This document shows, piece after piece, positions 21,834-29,418 of a DNA stretch of 42,647 nucleotides. The notes beneath the pieces were generated by a model. That model saw nothing but the letters and a program-made list of their open reading frames with translations, searched no databases and had not been told where the DNA came from. Numbering within the stretch: position 1 is the first letter of the stretch; each line of letters starts with the position of its first letter. This DNA is from a virus, in IMG/VR virus record IMGVR_UViG_3300025732_000085, positions 1-42,647 of that record, one strand, 5' to 3'. The position numbers were made by a program, and so were the translations under genes.

Positions 21834-22498
21834 GACACACCGCCTCGAGCGTCGCGCTCGAGTTCGTACTCGACTCGAGCCTCGACGGCCGCCTCGAGCA
21901 TGGCCTCGATGTCGACCTCGTCGCCATACTCATCGAACCACAACCCACCATAACCGCGCCTCGAGTATCCCGAGTCGAGAGCCCACGCCTCGATTGATTC
22001 GTAACCGTCGAGCACGTCAGCTCGAACACTTTCGAACCGGTCGAGTCGATCAACACAACGAGCCAACGCCTCGAGCAGCCGCACCGACCGCACCGACTCG
22101 AACAGTCGAGCAGCCTTACTCGAGTCGAGCTGCTCGACACCGCCGAGAACATGCACCGAGAGACGCAACATATCGACTGCAGCTAACCGCACCGCCTCGA
22201 GCACTCGAGTCTCGAGGGCACCGCGTCGAATAACTCGAGCAGCCTGCTCGAGCGCCGTCGAGTCGATCCACAACCCCGAAAGACTCGAATACGCCTCGAG
22301 CACCGGCTCGAGCTCGACACCACGAGCGCGCACAATGTCGGCCGCGTGATGAGAGATACACCCGATGAAATCTGAATCCTCGAGAGCGTTCGCCTCGGCC
22401 GCTTCGAGACACTCGACGTCGAGCACGTAACTCGACGCGTCGACCGGCTCGATGGTCTCAGACTCGAGACCCATAAAGACCCACCGACCCGCGCTCAT
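21830..22498 (-). CDS. unknown helical, Leu-Glu-rich protein
   Basis: 222 residues, ATGA overlaps on both sides. All helical, with eleven or so Leu-Glu pairs, most encoded by CTCGAG (VELEPVLEAYSSL, RGALETRVLEAVRL). The C-terminus carries GYSRRGYGGLWFDEYGDEVD and an acidic-basic helix. No family recognised. The repeated CTCGAG codons make it the clearest case where the DNA motif shapes the protein. Confidence 0.6.
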   Translation of the reverse strand: MSAGRWVFMGLESETIEPVDASSYVLDVECLEAAEANALEDSDFIGCISHHAADIVRARGVELEPVLEAYSSLSGLWIDSTALEQAARVIRRGALETRVLEAVRLAAVDMLRLSVHVLGGVEQLDSSKAARLFESVRSVRLLEALARCVDRLDRFESVRADVLDGYESIEAWALDSGYSRRGYGGLWFDEYGDEVDIEAMLEAAVEARVEYELERDARGGVS

Positions 22499-22830
22499 TG
22501 CTCGAGCTCCGAACCCTCGACCGTCGACTCGACGATAGGCAGACTCACAACCTCGAACGAATGCACCGACCGCGCCAACTCGACATAATCAGAATGCTCG
22601 AGCTCGTAGCGAGCATCCCGACGCCAGTCACCACCTCGAGGCCGGCCCTCGATGTCGACCCCACCGACGCCTGGCTCATCGAGCGCACACTCGGCCGCAT
22701 CCTGAGCACCGTCATACGTCGAGAACACACTCGACCCCACTCGACGCACACCGTCTCGATAGCAACGCACTAGACGCCACTCGACCGACTCCCCCCTCGA
22801 GGGAGGATGAAACGAAACTTGCAAGCGCAT
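22495..22830 (-). CDS. unknown first gene of minus operon
   Basis: 111 residues from ATG 22830, with AGGAAAGGGGG upstream and its own promoter. N-terminal beta strand (MRLQVSFHPP), then RLVRCYRDGVRRVGSSVFST, an acidic helix and an acidic end. Resembles small plasmid or phage proteins of mixed alpha-beta type, but no family recognised. It overlaps the next gene by ATGA. Confidence 0.6.
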   Translation of the reverse strand: MRLQVSFHPPSRGESVEWRLVRCYRDGVRRVGSSVFSTYDGAQDAAECALDEPGVGGVDIEGRPRGGDWRRDARYELEHSDYVELARSVHSFEVVSLPIVESTVEGSELEQ

Positions 22831-22855
22831 GACGCGCCCCCTTTCCTGGCCGCCC

Positions 22856-23107
22856 CTATGGCAACCTCGAGCACGAGCCTACGCCACCGCTATTACCCTG
22901 ACAAGCACCGACCCCACCCTCGAGCACCACCCTCGACGAACTATTCGAGCTCGAGCACGCTCGAGGCCGGACGCCGTCGGGAAGCATGGCCGGGGCCTCG
23001 AGGTAGCTGCTCGAATAACTCGACTCGACGAATCCCGAGAGCCCTAGAGCCCTGTAAGCGTCTCGAGCGGTAGGGGATGGGTGGTAGTGGCCCTCGAATA
23101 ACGTCAT
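22856..23107 (-). CDS. doubtful small protein upstream of the minus operon
   Basis: 83 codons from ATG 23107. The first half (GHYHPSPTARDAYRALGL) reads like a protein, the second half is Ser/Gly-rich low complexity. No ribosome site precedes the ATG, and the operon promoter at 22876-22904 lies inside it. It competes with another open frame (22941-23387, 148 codons) on the same strand. Either, or neither, may be translated; the CTCGAG repeats keep several frames open by removing stops. Confidence 0.25.
   Translation of the reverse strand: MTLFEGHYHPSPTARDAYRALGLSGFVESSYSSSYLEAPAMLPDGVRPRACSSSNSSSRVVLEGGVGACQGNSGGVGSCSRLP
22876..22904 (-). promoter_or_regulatory. promoter of the minus-strand operon
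   Basis: On the minus strand TTGTCA (22904-22899), a 17-base spacer and TAGGCT (22881-22876). Start expected near 22869, giving a ~39-base leader with a strong ribosome site before ATG 22830. Confidence 0.5.
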
Positions 23108-23393
23108 GACGAAATAGGTCGGGGCTCGAGTGTCGAGGTTCGGTCCTCGAGGCCGGCCGACTCGACTCGAGGATCGAGGCCGCAGGCCGATGGTCGACCG
23201 CTCGAGGCTGCTGCTCGAGTAGCACCGGGTTTCGAGAGCGGCTGCACCGGTGCTCGAGGCCGGCCCGCGCAGCGTCGAGGATCATCGAGGCCGGACTACT
23301 CGAGTCTCGAGCTCGAGCTCGAGGATGGCCGCCGGTGATCCCGACCGGCTCGACCGGTGACCGAGTGCCCTGCCCCGAGTGACCCACCCGTTA

Positions 23394-23423
23394 CTTGTAT
23401 GGTGCAATAGTTGTACTGTGCAA
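23394..23423 (-). promoter_or_regulatory. paired TTGTA-N3-TGCAA sites (copies 2 and 3) overlapping a minus-strand promoter
   Basis: TTGTATGGTGCAA at 23395-23407 and TTGTACTGTGCAA at 23411-23423, 16 bases apart, matching the site at 19746-19758. Read on the minus strand the pair also offers TTGCAC, 18 bases, TACAAG: a promoter directed into the CTCGAG tract, with GTG 23387 near its start point. A protein bound to the two sites would block that promoter. Confidence 0.6.
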
Positions 23424-23626
23424 GTGTCCCCCCGACATGCCGGGTGGGGTCTGACCGACCCCTGCCCCCCGCCCAGCCCCCAAGGGGGGTCCCCGGCCTA
23501 TCACTATCACTACGTATTCCCGTATTTTTTGACCTTCGTGGGCGGCGGGGTGGGACTCGAAGTGGGGTGTGGTGACCGTAGGTTGTGGTTACTGCTAGTA
23601 AGTTTTCGTCGGGGTAATAATTTGAC
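23424..23626. other. non-coding gap, G/C runs and short repeats
   Basis: No convincing gene. Contains C- and G-runs around 23460-23500 (CCCCCAAGGGGGG) able to fold back on themselves. It also has a doubled TATCAC, a T6 run near 23525, and TTACT/AGTAA arms near 23590. TAATAA at 23615-23620 could be a -10 box for the structured RNA that follows, though no good -35 box is placed. Confidence 0.4.
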
Positions 23627-24130
23627 GCTCACTAATACCACTCGGAGTGACTAATCCGACCACTCAGGGTGGTTTCTCGAGCCGCAGGTCTTCGCTCCCG
23701 ACGGAGTCGGGTAGACGGGATGACCGCTGTGAAGCGGTTGGGACGCTCCCGCCTCGCTGCGCTCGTTGGGCTGACGCCCTCACTTCGTTCGGTTGTCCTC
23801 GAGCAACCTTTGACCACGCTGCCGGGGCTGTCGCCCAGGCTGGTGGACTGAGGTTGTTGCTACGCGCTGGTTGGTGGCCGTTCCGGTCGGGTGGTCTAGT
23901 GCGCGTTCCCCCCGTCGGGTGCCCTCGCTGGCCGACTGCCGGACCTTGACGATGTCCACTCGTTGTTTGTGTTACTGCTTCTACCTGACGTCTTACCCAA
24001 GACAACGGGTCCTACTGATCGCTTGCAATGGCGCGTCAGGTCGGTCCCCGTTTCCGGCCACGAAAACCCTACGCGCCTGACAGAACAGGACTGCTGCGGG
24101 TTGCGCCACGCTCGTGAGCCTCCCGGCTGA
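23627..24130 (+). ncRNA. candidate large structured RNA
   Basis: About 500 bases without a convincing protein but dense in hairpins. ACCGCT-GTGA-AGCGGT (23723-23738) is a 6-bp stem closed by a GNRA loop. CCCGAC-GGA-GTCGGG spans 23697-23711, GGGC-TGAC-GCCC 23768-23779, and GTCTT-ACCC-AAGAC 23990-24003. GTCAGG (24035-24040) pairs with CCTGAC (24076-24081). A long nested arm at 23804-23856 pairs CAACCT with AGGTTG, CCAC with GTGG, GCC with GGC and GGGC with GCCC around small internal loops. Strand is assumed plus because a GNRA loop appears there. Length and phage setting recall GOLLD/ROOL-type RNAs; class not established. Confidence 0.5.
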
Positions 24131-24157
24131 CGGCGATGTCTTCAGATCACTATGCCC

Positions 24158-24191
24158 CTACCATACACCTCTTTATGGTAGGTTGAGGTGT
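24158..24191 (+). promoter_or_regulatory. pseudoknot-forming leader of the RHH/terminase operon
   Basis: Two interleaved stems: CTACCATA (24158-24165) with TATGGTAG (24174-24181), and ACACCTC (24165-24171) with GAGGTGT (24185-24191). The order A-B-A'-B' is that of an H-type pseudoknot. It ends 26 bases before ATG 24218, whose AAAGGGGA ribosome site lies just downstream of the knot. Possible translational control or 3' end of the structured RNA. Confidence 0.5.
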
Positions 24192-24217
24192 GGAGAAGTC
24201 CGAAAGGGGAAAAAAGT

Positions 24218-24502
24218 ATGACCCGAGTTGAAGAACTCATGGAATCCGTCAGTCGACTCGGTAACGACATGCTTGTCGCCCAGGCTCGGGCCGCTCTCGA
24301 GATCGACGGCCACGACCCCACCCCCGAGTTCTGTAAGGCGGCGTTCATCGGTTCCGCCCATGTTGAGGAACTTGCCCGCCGTGCACACGACGCCGGAACC
24401 CTCACCGCACAAGAATCCATAGCCACCCAGTCAGTAGCGGCGCTCTCCATGCAAATTTGGGCGACCCTACATGACATCCTCACCGGAAAGATCGAACTAT
24501 GA
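24218..24502 (+). CDS. small helical protein, first gene of packaging operon
   Basis: 94 residues from ATG 24218 with AAAGGGGA upstream. An earlier GTG at 24188 lies inside the pseudoknot and is rejected. Helical throughout (RVEELMESVSRLGNDMLVAQ, then SAHVEELARRAHDAG). No motif recognised. Overlaps the next gene by ATGA, so it is coupled to a ribbon-helix-helix protein, which is often seen with a small acidic partner. That relation is only suggested. Confidence 0.55.
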   Translation: MTRVEELMESVSRLGNDMLVAQARAALEIDGHDPTPEFCKAAFIGSAHVEELARRAHDAGTLTAQESIATQSVAALSMQIWATLHDILTGKIEL

Positions 24503-24663
24503 CCGCAGCAGAACTTGAGAAACCCGTCCTCATCAACCTGCGAGTAACAGTCGCCTGGCGGGACTTCGCCCACGATCAAGCCCGAAAGCACGGGATGACC
24601 CTCACCGCGTACATCAAGACGCTGATCGAACTCGCCGCAAAGACCGACACACCCAATGGCTGA
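24499..24663 (+). CDS. ribbon-helix-helix DNA-binding protein
   Basis: 54 residues, ATG 24499. KPVLINLRVTVAWRDFAHDQ then KHGMTLTAYIKTLIELA is the Arc/CopG plan of one strand and two helices. Would bind DNA as a dimer. It sits directly before the terminase genes and may regulate late transcription or help recognise the packaging site. Overlaps the next start by 8 bases. Confidence 0.6.
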   Translation: MTAAELEKPVLINLRVTVAWRDFAHDQARKHGMTLTAYIKTLIELAAKTDTPNG

Positions 24664-25210
24664 ACGGAAAGTGTGGAAAGACGCCGCAGAAATCGCTGAC
24701 GGCATCGAAGGACGCAAACCTTCCGCCCCACGCCCACCCAAACTTGTCGTCGACAGCATCGCAGACCTCCCGGTTATCAGCAAAGCCGAAAAACAGCAGG
24801 TTGCTAAAGCGAAACGGGCCGCCGACATCGAAGAAGCCAGGGTTCGTAAGTCGCTCAATAAGGAAGAACAACGCAAACGAGCCGACCAACTCAAGGTATT
24901 GGGCGAAGAATTGCTCGCTCGAGGGGTGGCAAGCCGAGAAATCCTGCCCAAATTGGCGCAATCCATCATCGTCGACCTCGGACTACGGCTCGTATCAGGC
25001 GAATGGGAGATCAAATCGGCTGAAGAAGCCACCAAAGTGTCCAAAATTTGGTATGACATCCTCCGTTTGGAGATGGGACAAGCCACAACGATCAACGAAC
25101 AACGTGTCGGCAGCCCCGAAGACCGCATGATGCGTCTCGAAGAACTCAAATTGGAAGCAAAACGGCGTGTCGAAGCCGGATTACGGGCAATCGGAGACGG
25201 AAACTCGTGA
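24656..25210 (+). CDS. putative terminase small subunit
   Basis: 184 residues. Lys/Glu/Arg-rich helices dominate (KAEKQQVAKAKRAADIEEAR, NKEEQRKRADQLKVL). A middle segment RGVASREILPKLAQSIIVDL may be the DNA-binding helix pair, and the C-terminus is a charged helix (RLEELKLEAKRRVEAG). No sequence family recognised; the call rests on size, charge and a 4-base overlap with terL, the usual arrangement. Small subunits recognise the packaging site and regulate the large subunit. Confidence 0.5.
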   Translation: MAERKVWKDAAEIADGIEGRKPSAPRPPKLVVDSIADLPVISKAEKQQVAKAKRAADIEEARVRKSLNKEEQRKRADQLKVLGEELLARGVASREILPKLAQSIIVDLGLRLVSGEWEIKSAEEATKVSKIWYDILRLEMGQATTINEQRVGSPEDRMMRLEELKLEAKRRVEAGLRAIGDGNS

Positions 25211-26778
25211 ACCTGCTCTCCGACGACGAATTCGTCCAACTCACCGCCCAAGAACAAGACGAATACCTCAAACTTCTTGAGGCCGACCTCACCGCCTGGC
25301 GGTTGACCGGCAACGAACGCCAAGAACGAGCCAACATCCTCGTAAAGAAAACCGATTGGCTCCTCTACGGAGGAGCGGCCGGTGGCGGAAAGAGCGAACT
25401 GCTTGCCTATCACGCACACGAACTATCCACCAAATACCCCGGACATCGCACACTTCTCGTCCGTACCGCCCTGCCGGAACTACGACGCTCACTCATCATC
25501 CGCAGCCAAGTCCGATACGCCCAACTGAACGTCCCCGCCCAGTTGCGATCCATCGACAACGTCAAAGCCTGGTGGTACGACAACGGTTCCATCATCGAAT
25601 ACGGCTATTGCGCTCGAGACGAAGACGTCGGCCAGTTCATGTCAGCCGAATACGACTTCATCGGATTCGACGAAGCAACACAGTTCACCCCCTACCAAAT
25701 GCTCATGATGTCCGGCCGTCTACGCACCAGCCGCAAAATGACCCAAATGGGCGTCCGAACCCACGTCATGTTCGCCACCAACCCAGGCGACAAAGGCCAT
25801 ACGTTCCTCTACAAAATGCTGGTCCAACCCACCAACAACGGCCAATACGCCGTCGTCTACGACGTCCGAGAAGGATTCGAAAACCCCGACATTGTGAGAC
25901 GGGTAGAACTACCGCTCGACAACACGGAACTGGCGAGTACCATCATCCCGCACGACCCCAACGATCATCTTGTGGTCGCCTTTGTCCCATCGACGGTAGA
26001 CGACAACCCACACATCGACCCGTCGTACCGCAAACACCTGTCGATGCTTCCCGAAACGGAACGCAAACAGAAACTTCTCGGTGACTGGGACACCTTCACC
26101 GGGCAGTATTTCACCGAGTTTCGACGCGACCTGCATGTTGTACCTCCGTTCGAAATACCGCCTGAATGGCCCCGTTATCGCGGCATCGACTTTGGTACAG
26201 CCAACCCCTATTGTTGCCTATGGGGAGCATGGGACCCCGCCACCGGCACTTGCTACGTCTACCGGGAGGCATACCAAAAGAACTTGACTGCTGCTCAGCA
26301 AGCCTTGCAAATCAAAGAGATGAGCAAAAACGACAGCAAACCCGAACACATTACGATGAGCGCAATCGACCCGTCCACCTTCTCCAATGTGTCCGGTATG
26401 GGAACCACCGTCGCTTCGGTCTACAACAGTCTCGGGGTACCGGTCGTCAAAGCCAAAAACGCCCGTATTGCCGGATGGCAGAACGTCCGCCGCTACCTCC
26501 AACCAGGAGAACAGTCAAAGGAACCGAAACTGAAAGTGTTCTCCACCTGCGAACACCTACTTCGCACGCTGCCAGCCATGCGCCACGACCGCGTCCAAGT
26601 TGAAGACATCGACACCGACGACGAAGATCATGCGGTGGACGCACTCCGCTACCTGTTAGCGTGTAGACCGTACAATGAAATCACCCGCCGTAAGACCAAG
26701 AGTCCGGCGGATGCTGAAGGGAGAGTGCAAAAGTTCATGGAGAAACTTGACCGTTCCGCAAAGAAAAGGCGCTGGTAA
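25207..26778 (+). CDS. terL: terminase large subunit
   Basis: 523 residues from GTG 25207. ATPase: Walker A GGAAGGGKS (55-63), Walker B FIGFDE (151-156) with the catalytic Glu, and a coupling motif in MFATNPGDKGH (188-198). RNase-H-like nuclease: YRGIDFG (D328), MSAIDPS (D388) and DEDHAVDALRYLL (D474/D478) as the acidic triad. The protein packages DNA into the prohead and cuts it. All motifs are intact. The coding region runs straight into the next gene through TAATG. Confidence 0.93.
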   Translation: MNLLSDDEFVQLTAQEQDEYLKLLEADLTAWRLTGNERQERANILVKKTDWLLYGGAAGGGKSELLAYHAHELSTKYPGHRTLLVRTALPELRRSLIIRSQVRYAQLNVPAQLRSIDNVKAWWYDNGSIIEYGYCARDEDVGQFMSAEYDFIGFDEATQFTPYQMLMMSGRLRTSRKMTQMGVRTHVMFATNPGDKGHTFLYKMLVQPTNNGQYAVVYDVREGFENPDIVRRVELPLDNTELASTIIPHDPNDHLVVAFVPSTVDDNPHIDPSYRKHLSMLPETERKQKLLGDWDTFTGQYFTEFRRDLHVVPPFEIPPEWPRYRGIDFGTANPYCCLWGAWDPATGTCYVYREAYQKNLTAAQQALQIKEMSKNDSKPEHITMSAIDPSTFSNVSGMGTTVASVYNSLGVPVVKAKNARIAGWQNVRRYLQPGEQSKEPKLKVFSTCEHLLRTLPAMRHDRVQVEDIDTDDEDHAVDALRYLLACRPYNEITRRKTKSPADAEGRVQKFMEKLDRSAKKRRW

Positions 26779-27272
26779 TGAGACTCGTTGATAACTACAA
26801 CTATCTGCCTGGTTGCTGCTGGCTATGCCGAGGTGTCGCCAAACCAATCATCGACACCGAACTTGACTTGGATGGCATCAACAGCCCCGACGACGACAAC
26901 CCGTCCGCCATCAACCGTTTCTACATCTGCGCTGACTGCGGAATCGAAATCGGCCGTATGGTCGCCCCGTCACGCAGTCTCGAGATCAGTCGCCTCGGAG
27001 AACTTCACTTGGCACGCAACCTCGCTGAAGAACAATCCGAACGAGCCGAAATTGCAGAACAACGTCTCGCCGCTATCGCCGGAGCGGTCGCTGGTGTAAC
27101 CTTGCGCCCGGCAGAGACGGCAGGCTCTGTCGACGTTCCCGGTGGGGACGACCAGCAAACGGACATCTCCCATCCTGACGCTCCCCCCCTTCGGCGTCGC
27201 GGTCGCCCCCGCCGGGAACAACCCATTCCCGAGGAAGAAACGATCAACACCGACTTCGTAGGTGACCTGTGA
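26778..27272 (+). CDS. zinc-finger protein between terminase and portal
   Basis: 164 residues. CCWLCRG (about 13-18) and CADCGIE (about 54-59) give two CxxC knuckles for one zinc site. A helix (ARNLAEEQSERAEIAEQRL) follows, then a Pro/Arg-rich tail with RRRGRPRREQ, AT-hook-like. Zinc and basic tail suggest DNA or RNA contact, perhaps in packaging. Function unknown. Coupled to its neighbours on both sides. Confidence 0.6.
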   Translation: MRLVDNYNYLPGCCWLCRGVAKPIIDTELDLDGINSPDDDNPSAINRFYICADCGIEIGRMVAPSRSLEISRLGELHLARNLAEEQSERAEIAEQRLAAIAGAVAGVTLRPAETAGSVDVPGGDDQQTDISHPDAPPLRRRGRPRREQPIPEEETINTDFVGDL

Positions 27273-27472
27273 TCGCAGTCATCGCCATCTTGATCTTGGG
27301 TGCGGTATGCGCGCTTCTCCTACGCGAGAACCGTCGTTTGACTAACCTTGTGGTCGCCAAGAATCCCGATGTGGTATTAGCCGCTGAAAGGAATCAGAAG
27401 CCACGCAAGAAAGATAAAGACGACAAGCCTCGCGCAGCGTGGCTCAACCCAAGTGAGGCAGTTGGACCGTGA
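27269..27472 (+). CDS. small single-TM protein
   Basis: 67 residues from GTG 27269. TM helix at 2-19 (IAVIAILILGAVCALLL), then a charged helix and a Lys-rich end (QKPRKKDKDDKPR). Lies between the zinc-finger and portal genes with 4-base overlaps. The role is unclear; membrane proteins at this place are unusual in a head operon and may be a moron-like addition or a lysis accessory. Confidence 0.55.
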   Translation: MIAVIAILILGAVCALLLRENRRLTNLVVAKNPDVVLAAERNQKPRKKDKDDKPRAAWLNPSEAVGP

Positions 27473-29418
27473 ACGAATGGGAACCCCCGAAGCCGGACAA
27501 GGTCATCGAACTTTGGAATAAGGCCGACACCTATCTTCTCAAAGAACGCCGTGACTATTGGATGAACGCCAGTTACTTCGCTGGCCTTCAATGGATTTGG
27601 TGGGATTACACCCGCAACATCGTTCAAGAACTGGACTACGCCACCGACGCCGAACGGTACACCCGTATCACCGTCGACAAGTTCGGACCTCGAGTCACCA
27701 ACCTGATCGCCCGCATGACCCGCAGCCCGCTCGTATGGGAAATCGAACCGACCGGCATTGACGACTCCAACCTGCGTCGCCAGCGACTCCAAGAACAAAT
27801 GCTTCTATCCGAGGCATACCAAGGTGACTGGGCTGACATTCGTGAAGAAGCCCTGCTACAAACCCTCTTTGGTGGTGTGAGCGCCATTTCGGTTGACTGG
27901 GACCCCGATCTAGGCGAAGTTGTTGCCATTGATCCCGTCAGCGCCACACCAATCCCCGCCGGTGGAGTACGGCTCACACCACTATGCATTTCCGAGTTCA
28001 CCCTCGAACCCGGCAGCCCCGATGTCGACTCAAGCCGCTATTGGATTCGTTGCGTTGCTTTGCCGCCGGAACAAGTAAAAGAACGCTACAAGCTTGATTG
28101 GATGCCGTCACCTGACGCCGAGGCTGCCCTTTCGAGCCGCCACCGCACCCTTCTATCTCGCCGTCCGCAAGGCCAGCCACCCCGGTTGACACTCGTCTAC
28201 TGCTACTACGAACGGCCCACCGACTCCACACCCGGTTGTGTGGTGCATGTCGTCAACGGCAAAGAGGTGTACGCCTACGGTGACGGTGAAGGCGGATGGC
28301 CGTTCCCGTTCAAACATCTCAACATTGCGCTTGGCACACAGCGTCGCATCCCACGCACATGGGTCGGCCACACTTTGCTGTCGCCCGCTCGAGACATCCA
28401 GTACGCCTACAACCGTGCCCGCTCCACCATCCTTGAGCACATGCGCAAAGCAGCCAACGCCCGCCTCATGGTGCCCGTCGGCTCCATCGAAGATTCCGAC
28501 ACCGTCACCACCGACCCCGCTGACATTCTTGAATACAACAGCGAAATCGGTGAACCGCATTGGCAAACCGCACCTGATGTGCCCCGTTGGATCAGCAACG
28601 AAGCCGCACAGCTCGAAATGGAAATGGACGACATTTTCTTCACCCACTCGGTATCTCGAGGCCAAGCACCTGGCGACCGCAACTCCGGCCTCGCCTTGTC
28701 GGTGCTAGCCGAAAAGGACGACACCCCGCTGGGGCCGATGGCGCGCAACCAATCGCAACTTTGGGCCAAGATCGGCCAGATGACCCTCCAGCTGTATCGC
28801 GCCTACGCCGAAAAGTCAGGCATGATCCGCTCGCAGACATTGACCTTGCCGACCGGCAACACCGTGCAGTTCTCGTGGAGCGGCAACGACATTGACGAGT
28901 TCCCACTTGTCAAAGTCCCGTTGGACGCCACCGCCCCCCGATCCAAGATCGCCACCCAGTCAATCATCACGAATCTGGTGGATCGTTTCCCGCAAGCATT
29001 CCAAAGCATGGACCCCATCGCTTTGGCACGAATGCTGGATCTACCCGACCCGAAGGGCTATCTGGCAACCACCGACCCCGACGCCGCAAAAGCCGAATGG
29101 GAAAACGGTCTGCTCATGCAGGCCGTACCGGTCATGCCCGCCCTATTCGACGATCATGCGAAACACATCGCCCAACACAACAAAGAACGCAAAACGCCTG
29201 CATACGAACTTGCAACCGCCGAACAGCGCCAGTCAATTGACGTTCACATTCAGGCACACGAAACACTCGCAGCCGAGGAAGCCCAACAGCAAATGGCCCT
29301 CATGCAACAGATGCCAGGGGCACAAGCCCTGCCGCAAGCCAACGAACCAGCCGGTTCGATGGTCCCTGAACCCCAAACCGGCGCAACCGGTGGACCAATG
29401 GAGATGATGAGCCAATGA
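27469..29418 (+). CDS. portal protein
   Basis: 649 residues from GTG 27469. Follows the terminase and precedes scaffold and capsid, the standard place. Features seen in podovirus-type portals: N-terminal aromatic helix (YWMNASYFAGLQWIWWDY), a central beta region (EVVAIDPVSATPIPAGG), a long helical stem region (ARDIQYAYNRARSTILEHM) and a Gln/Met-rich C-terminal tail (QQQMALMQQMPGAQ). As a dodecamer it would form the DNA gate and connector. Identity rests on context, size and layout. Confidence 0.8.
   Translation: MNEWEPPKPDKVIELWNKADTYLLKERRDYWMNASYFAGLQWIWWDYTRNIVQELDYATDAERYTRITVDKFGPRVTNLIARMTRSPLVWEIEPTGIDDSNLRRQRLQEQMLLSEAYQGDWADIREEALLQTLFGGVSAISVDWDPDLGEVVAIDPVSATPIPAGGVRLTPLCISEFTLEPGSPDVDSSRYWIRCVALPPEQVKERYKLDWMPSPDAEAALSSRHRTLLSRRPQGQPPRLTLVYCYYERPTDSTPGCVVHVVNGKEVYAYGDGEGGWPFPFKHLNIALGTQRRIPRTWVGHTLLSPARDIQYAYNRARSTILEHMRKAANARLMVPVGSIEDSDTVTTDPADILEYNSEIGEPHWQTAPDVPRWISNEAAQLEMEMDDIFFTHSVSRGQAPGDRNSGLALSVLAEKDDTPLGPMARNQSQLWAKIGQMTLQLYRAYAEKSGMIRSQTLTLPTGNTVQFSWSGNDIDEFPLVKVPLDATAPRSKIATQSIITNLVDRFPQAFQSMDPIALARMLDLPDPKGYLATTDPDAAKAEWENGLLMQAVPVMPALFDDHAKHIAQHNKERKTPAYELATAEQRQSIDVHIQAHETLAAEEAQQQMALMQQMPGAQALPQANEPAGSMVPEPQTGATGGPMEMMSQ

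Larger units (their letters stand above)
19801..23350. repeat. highly iterated palindrome CTCGAG tract
   Basis: By eye about 63 CTCGAG hexamers fall in this 3.55-kb stretch, one per roughly 56 bases, in coding and noncoding parts alike. The two flanks have only about one per 900 bases. Related tetramers TCGA are also enriched. In the genes the hexamer often reads as Leu-Glu, but it also appears in other frames and between genes, for example four copies within 30 bases at 23300-23323. That points to selection or bias acting on the DNA, comparable in kind to the HIP1 palindrome of cyanobacteria. Confidence 0.85.

Noticed and set aside
22941-23387. 148-codon minus-strand frame, possibly leaderless from the promoter at 23394-23418
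   Set aside because: Low-complexity Ser/Arg/Pro text and overlap with a rival frame (22856-23107). The CTCGAG repeats alone keep frames open. Start position is suggestive, so it deserves testing, but it is not supported as a gene.
23647-23949. 100-codon plus-strand frame in the gap before the packaging operon
   Set aside because: No ribosome site; Arg/Pro/Gly-rich text without a fold; lies exactly over the strongest hairpins. A 113-codon frame on the opposite strand covers the same bases, so both look like GC-driven open frames.
23640-24217. tRNA or tmRNA gene in the structured gap
   Set aside because: No T-loop consensus (GGTTCGA-N-CC with matching acceptor arms) and no CCA-ending cloverleaf could be assembled by eye.
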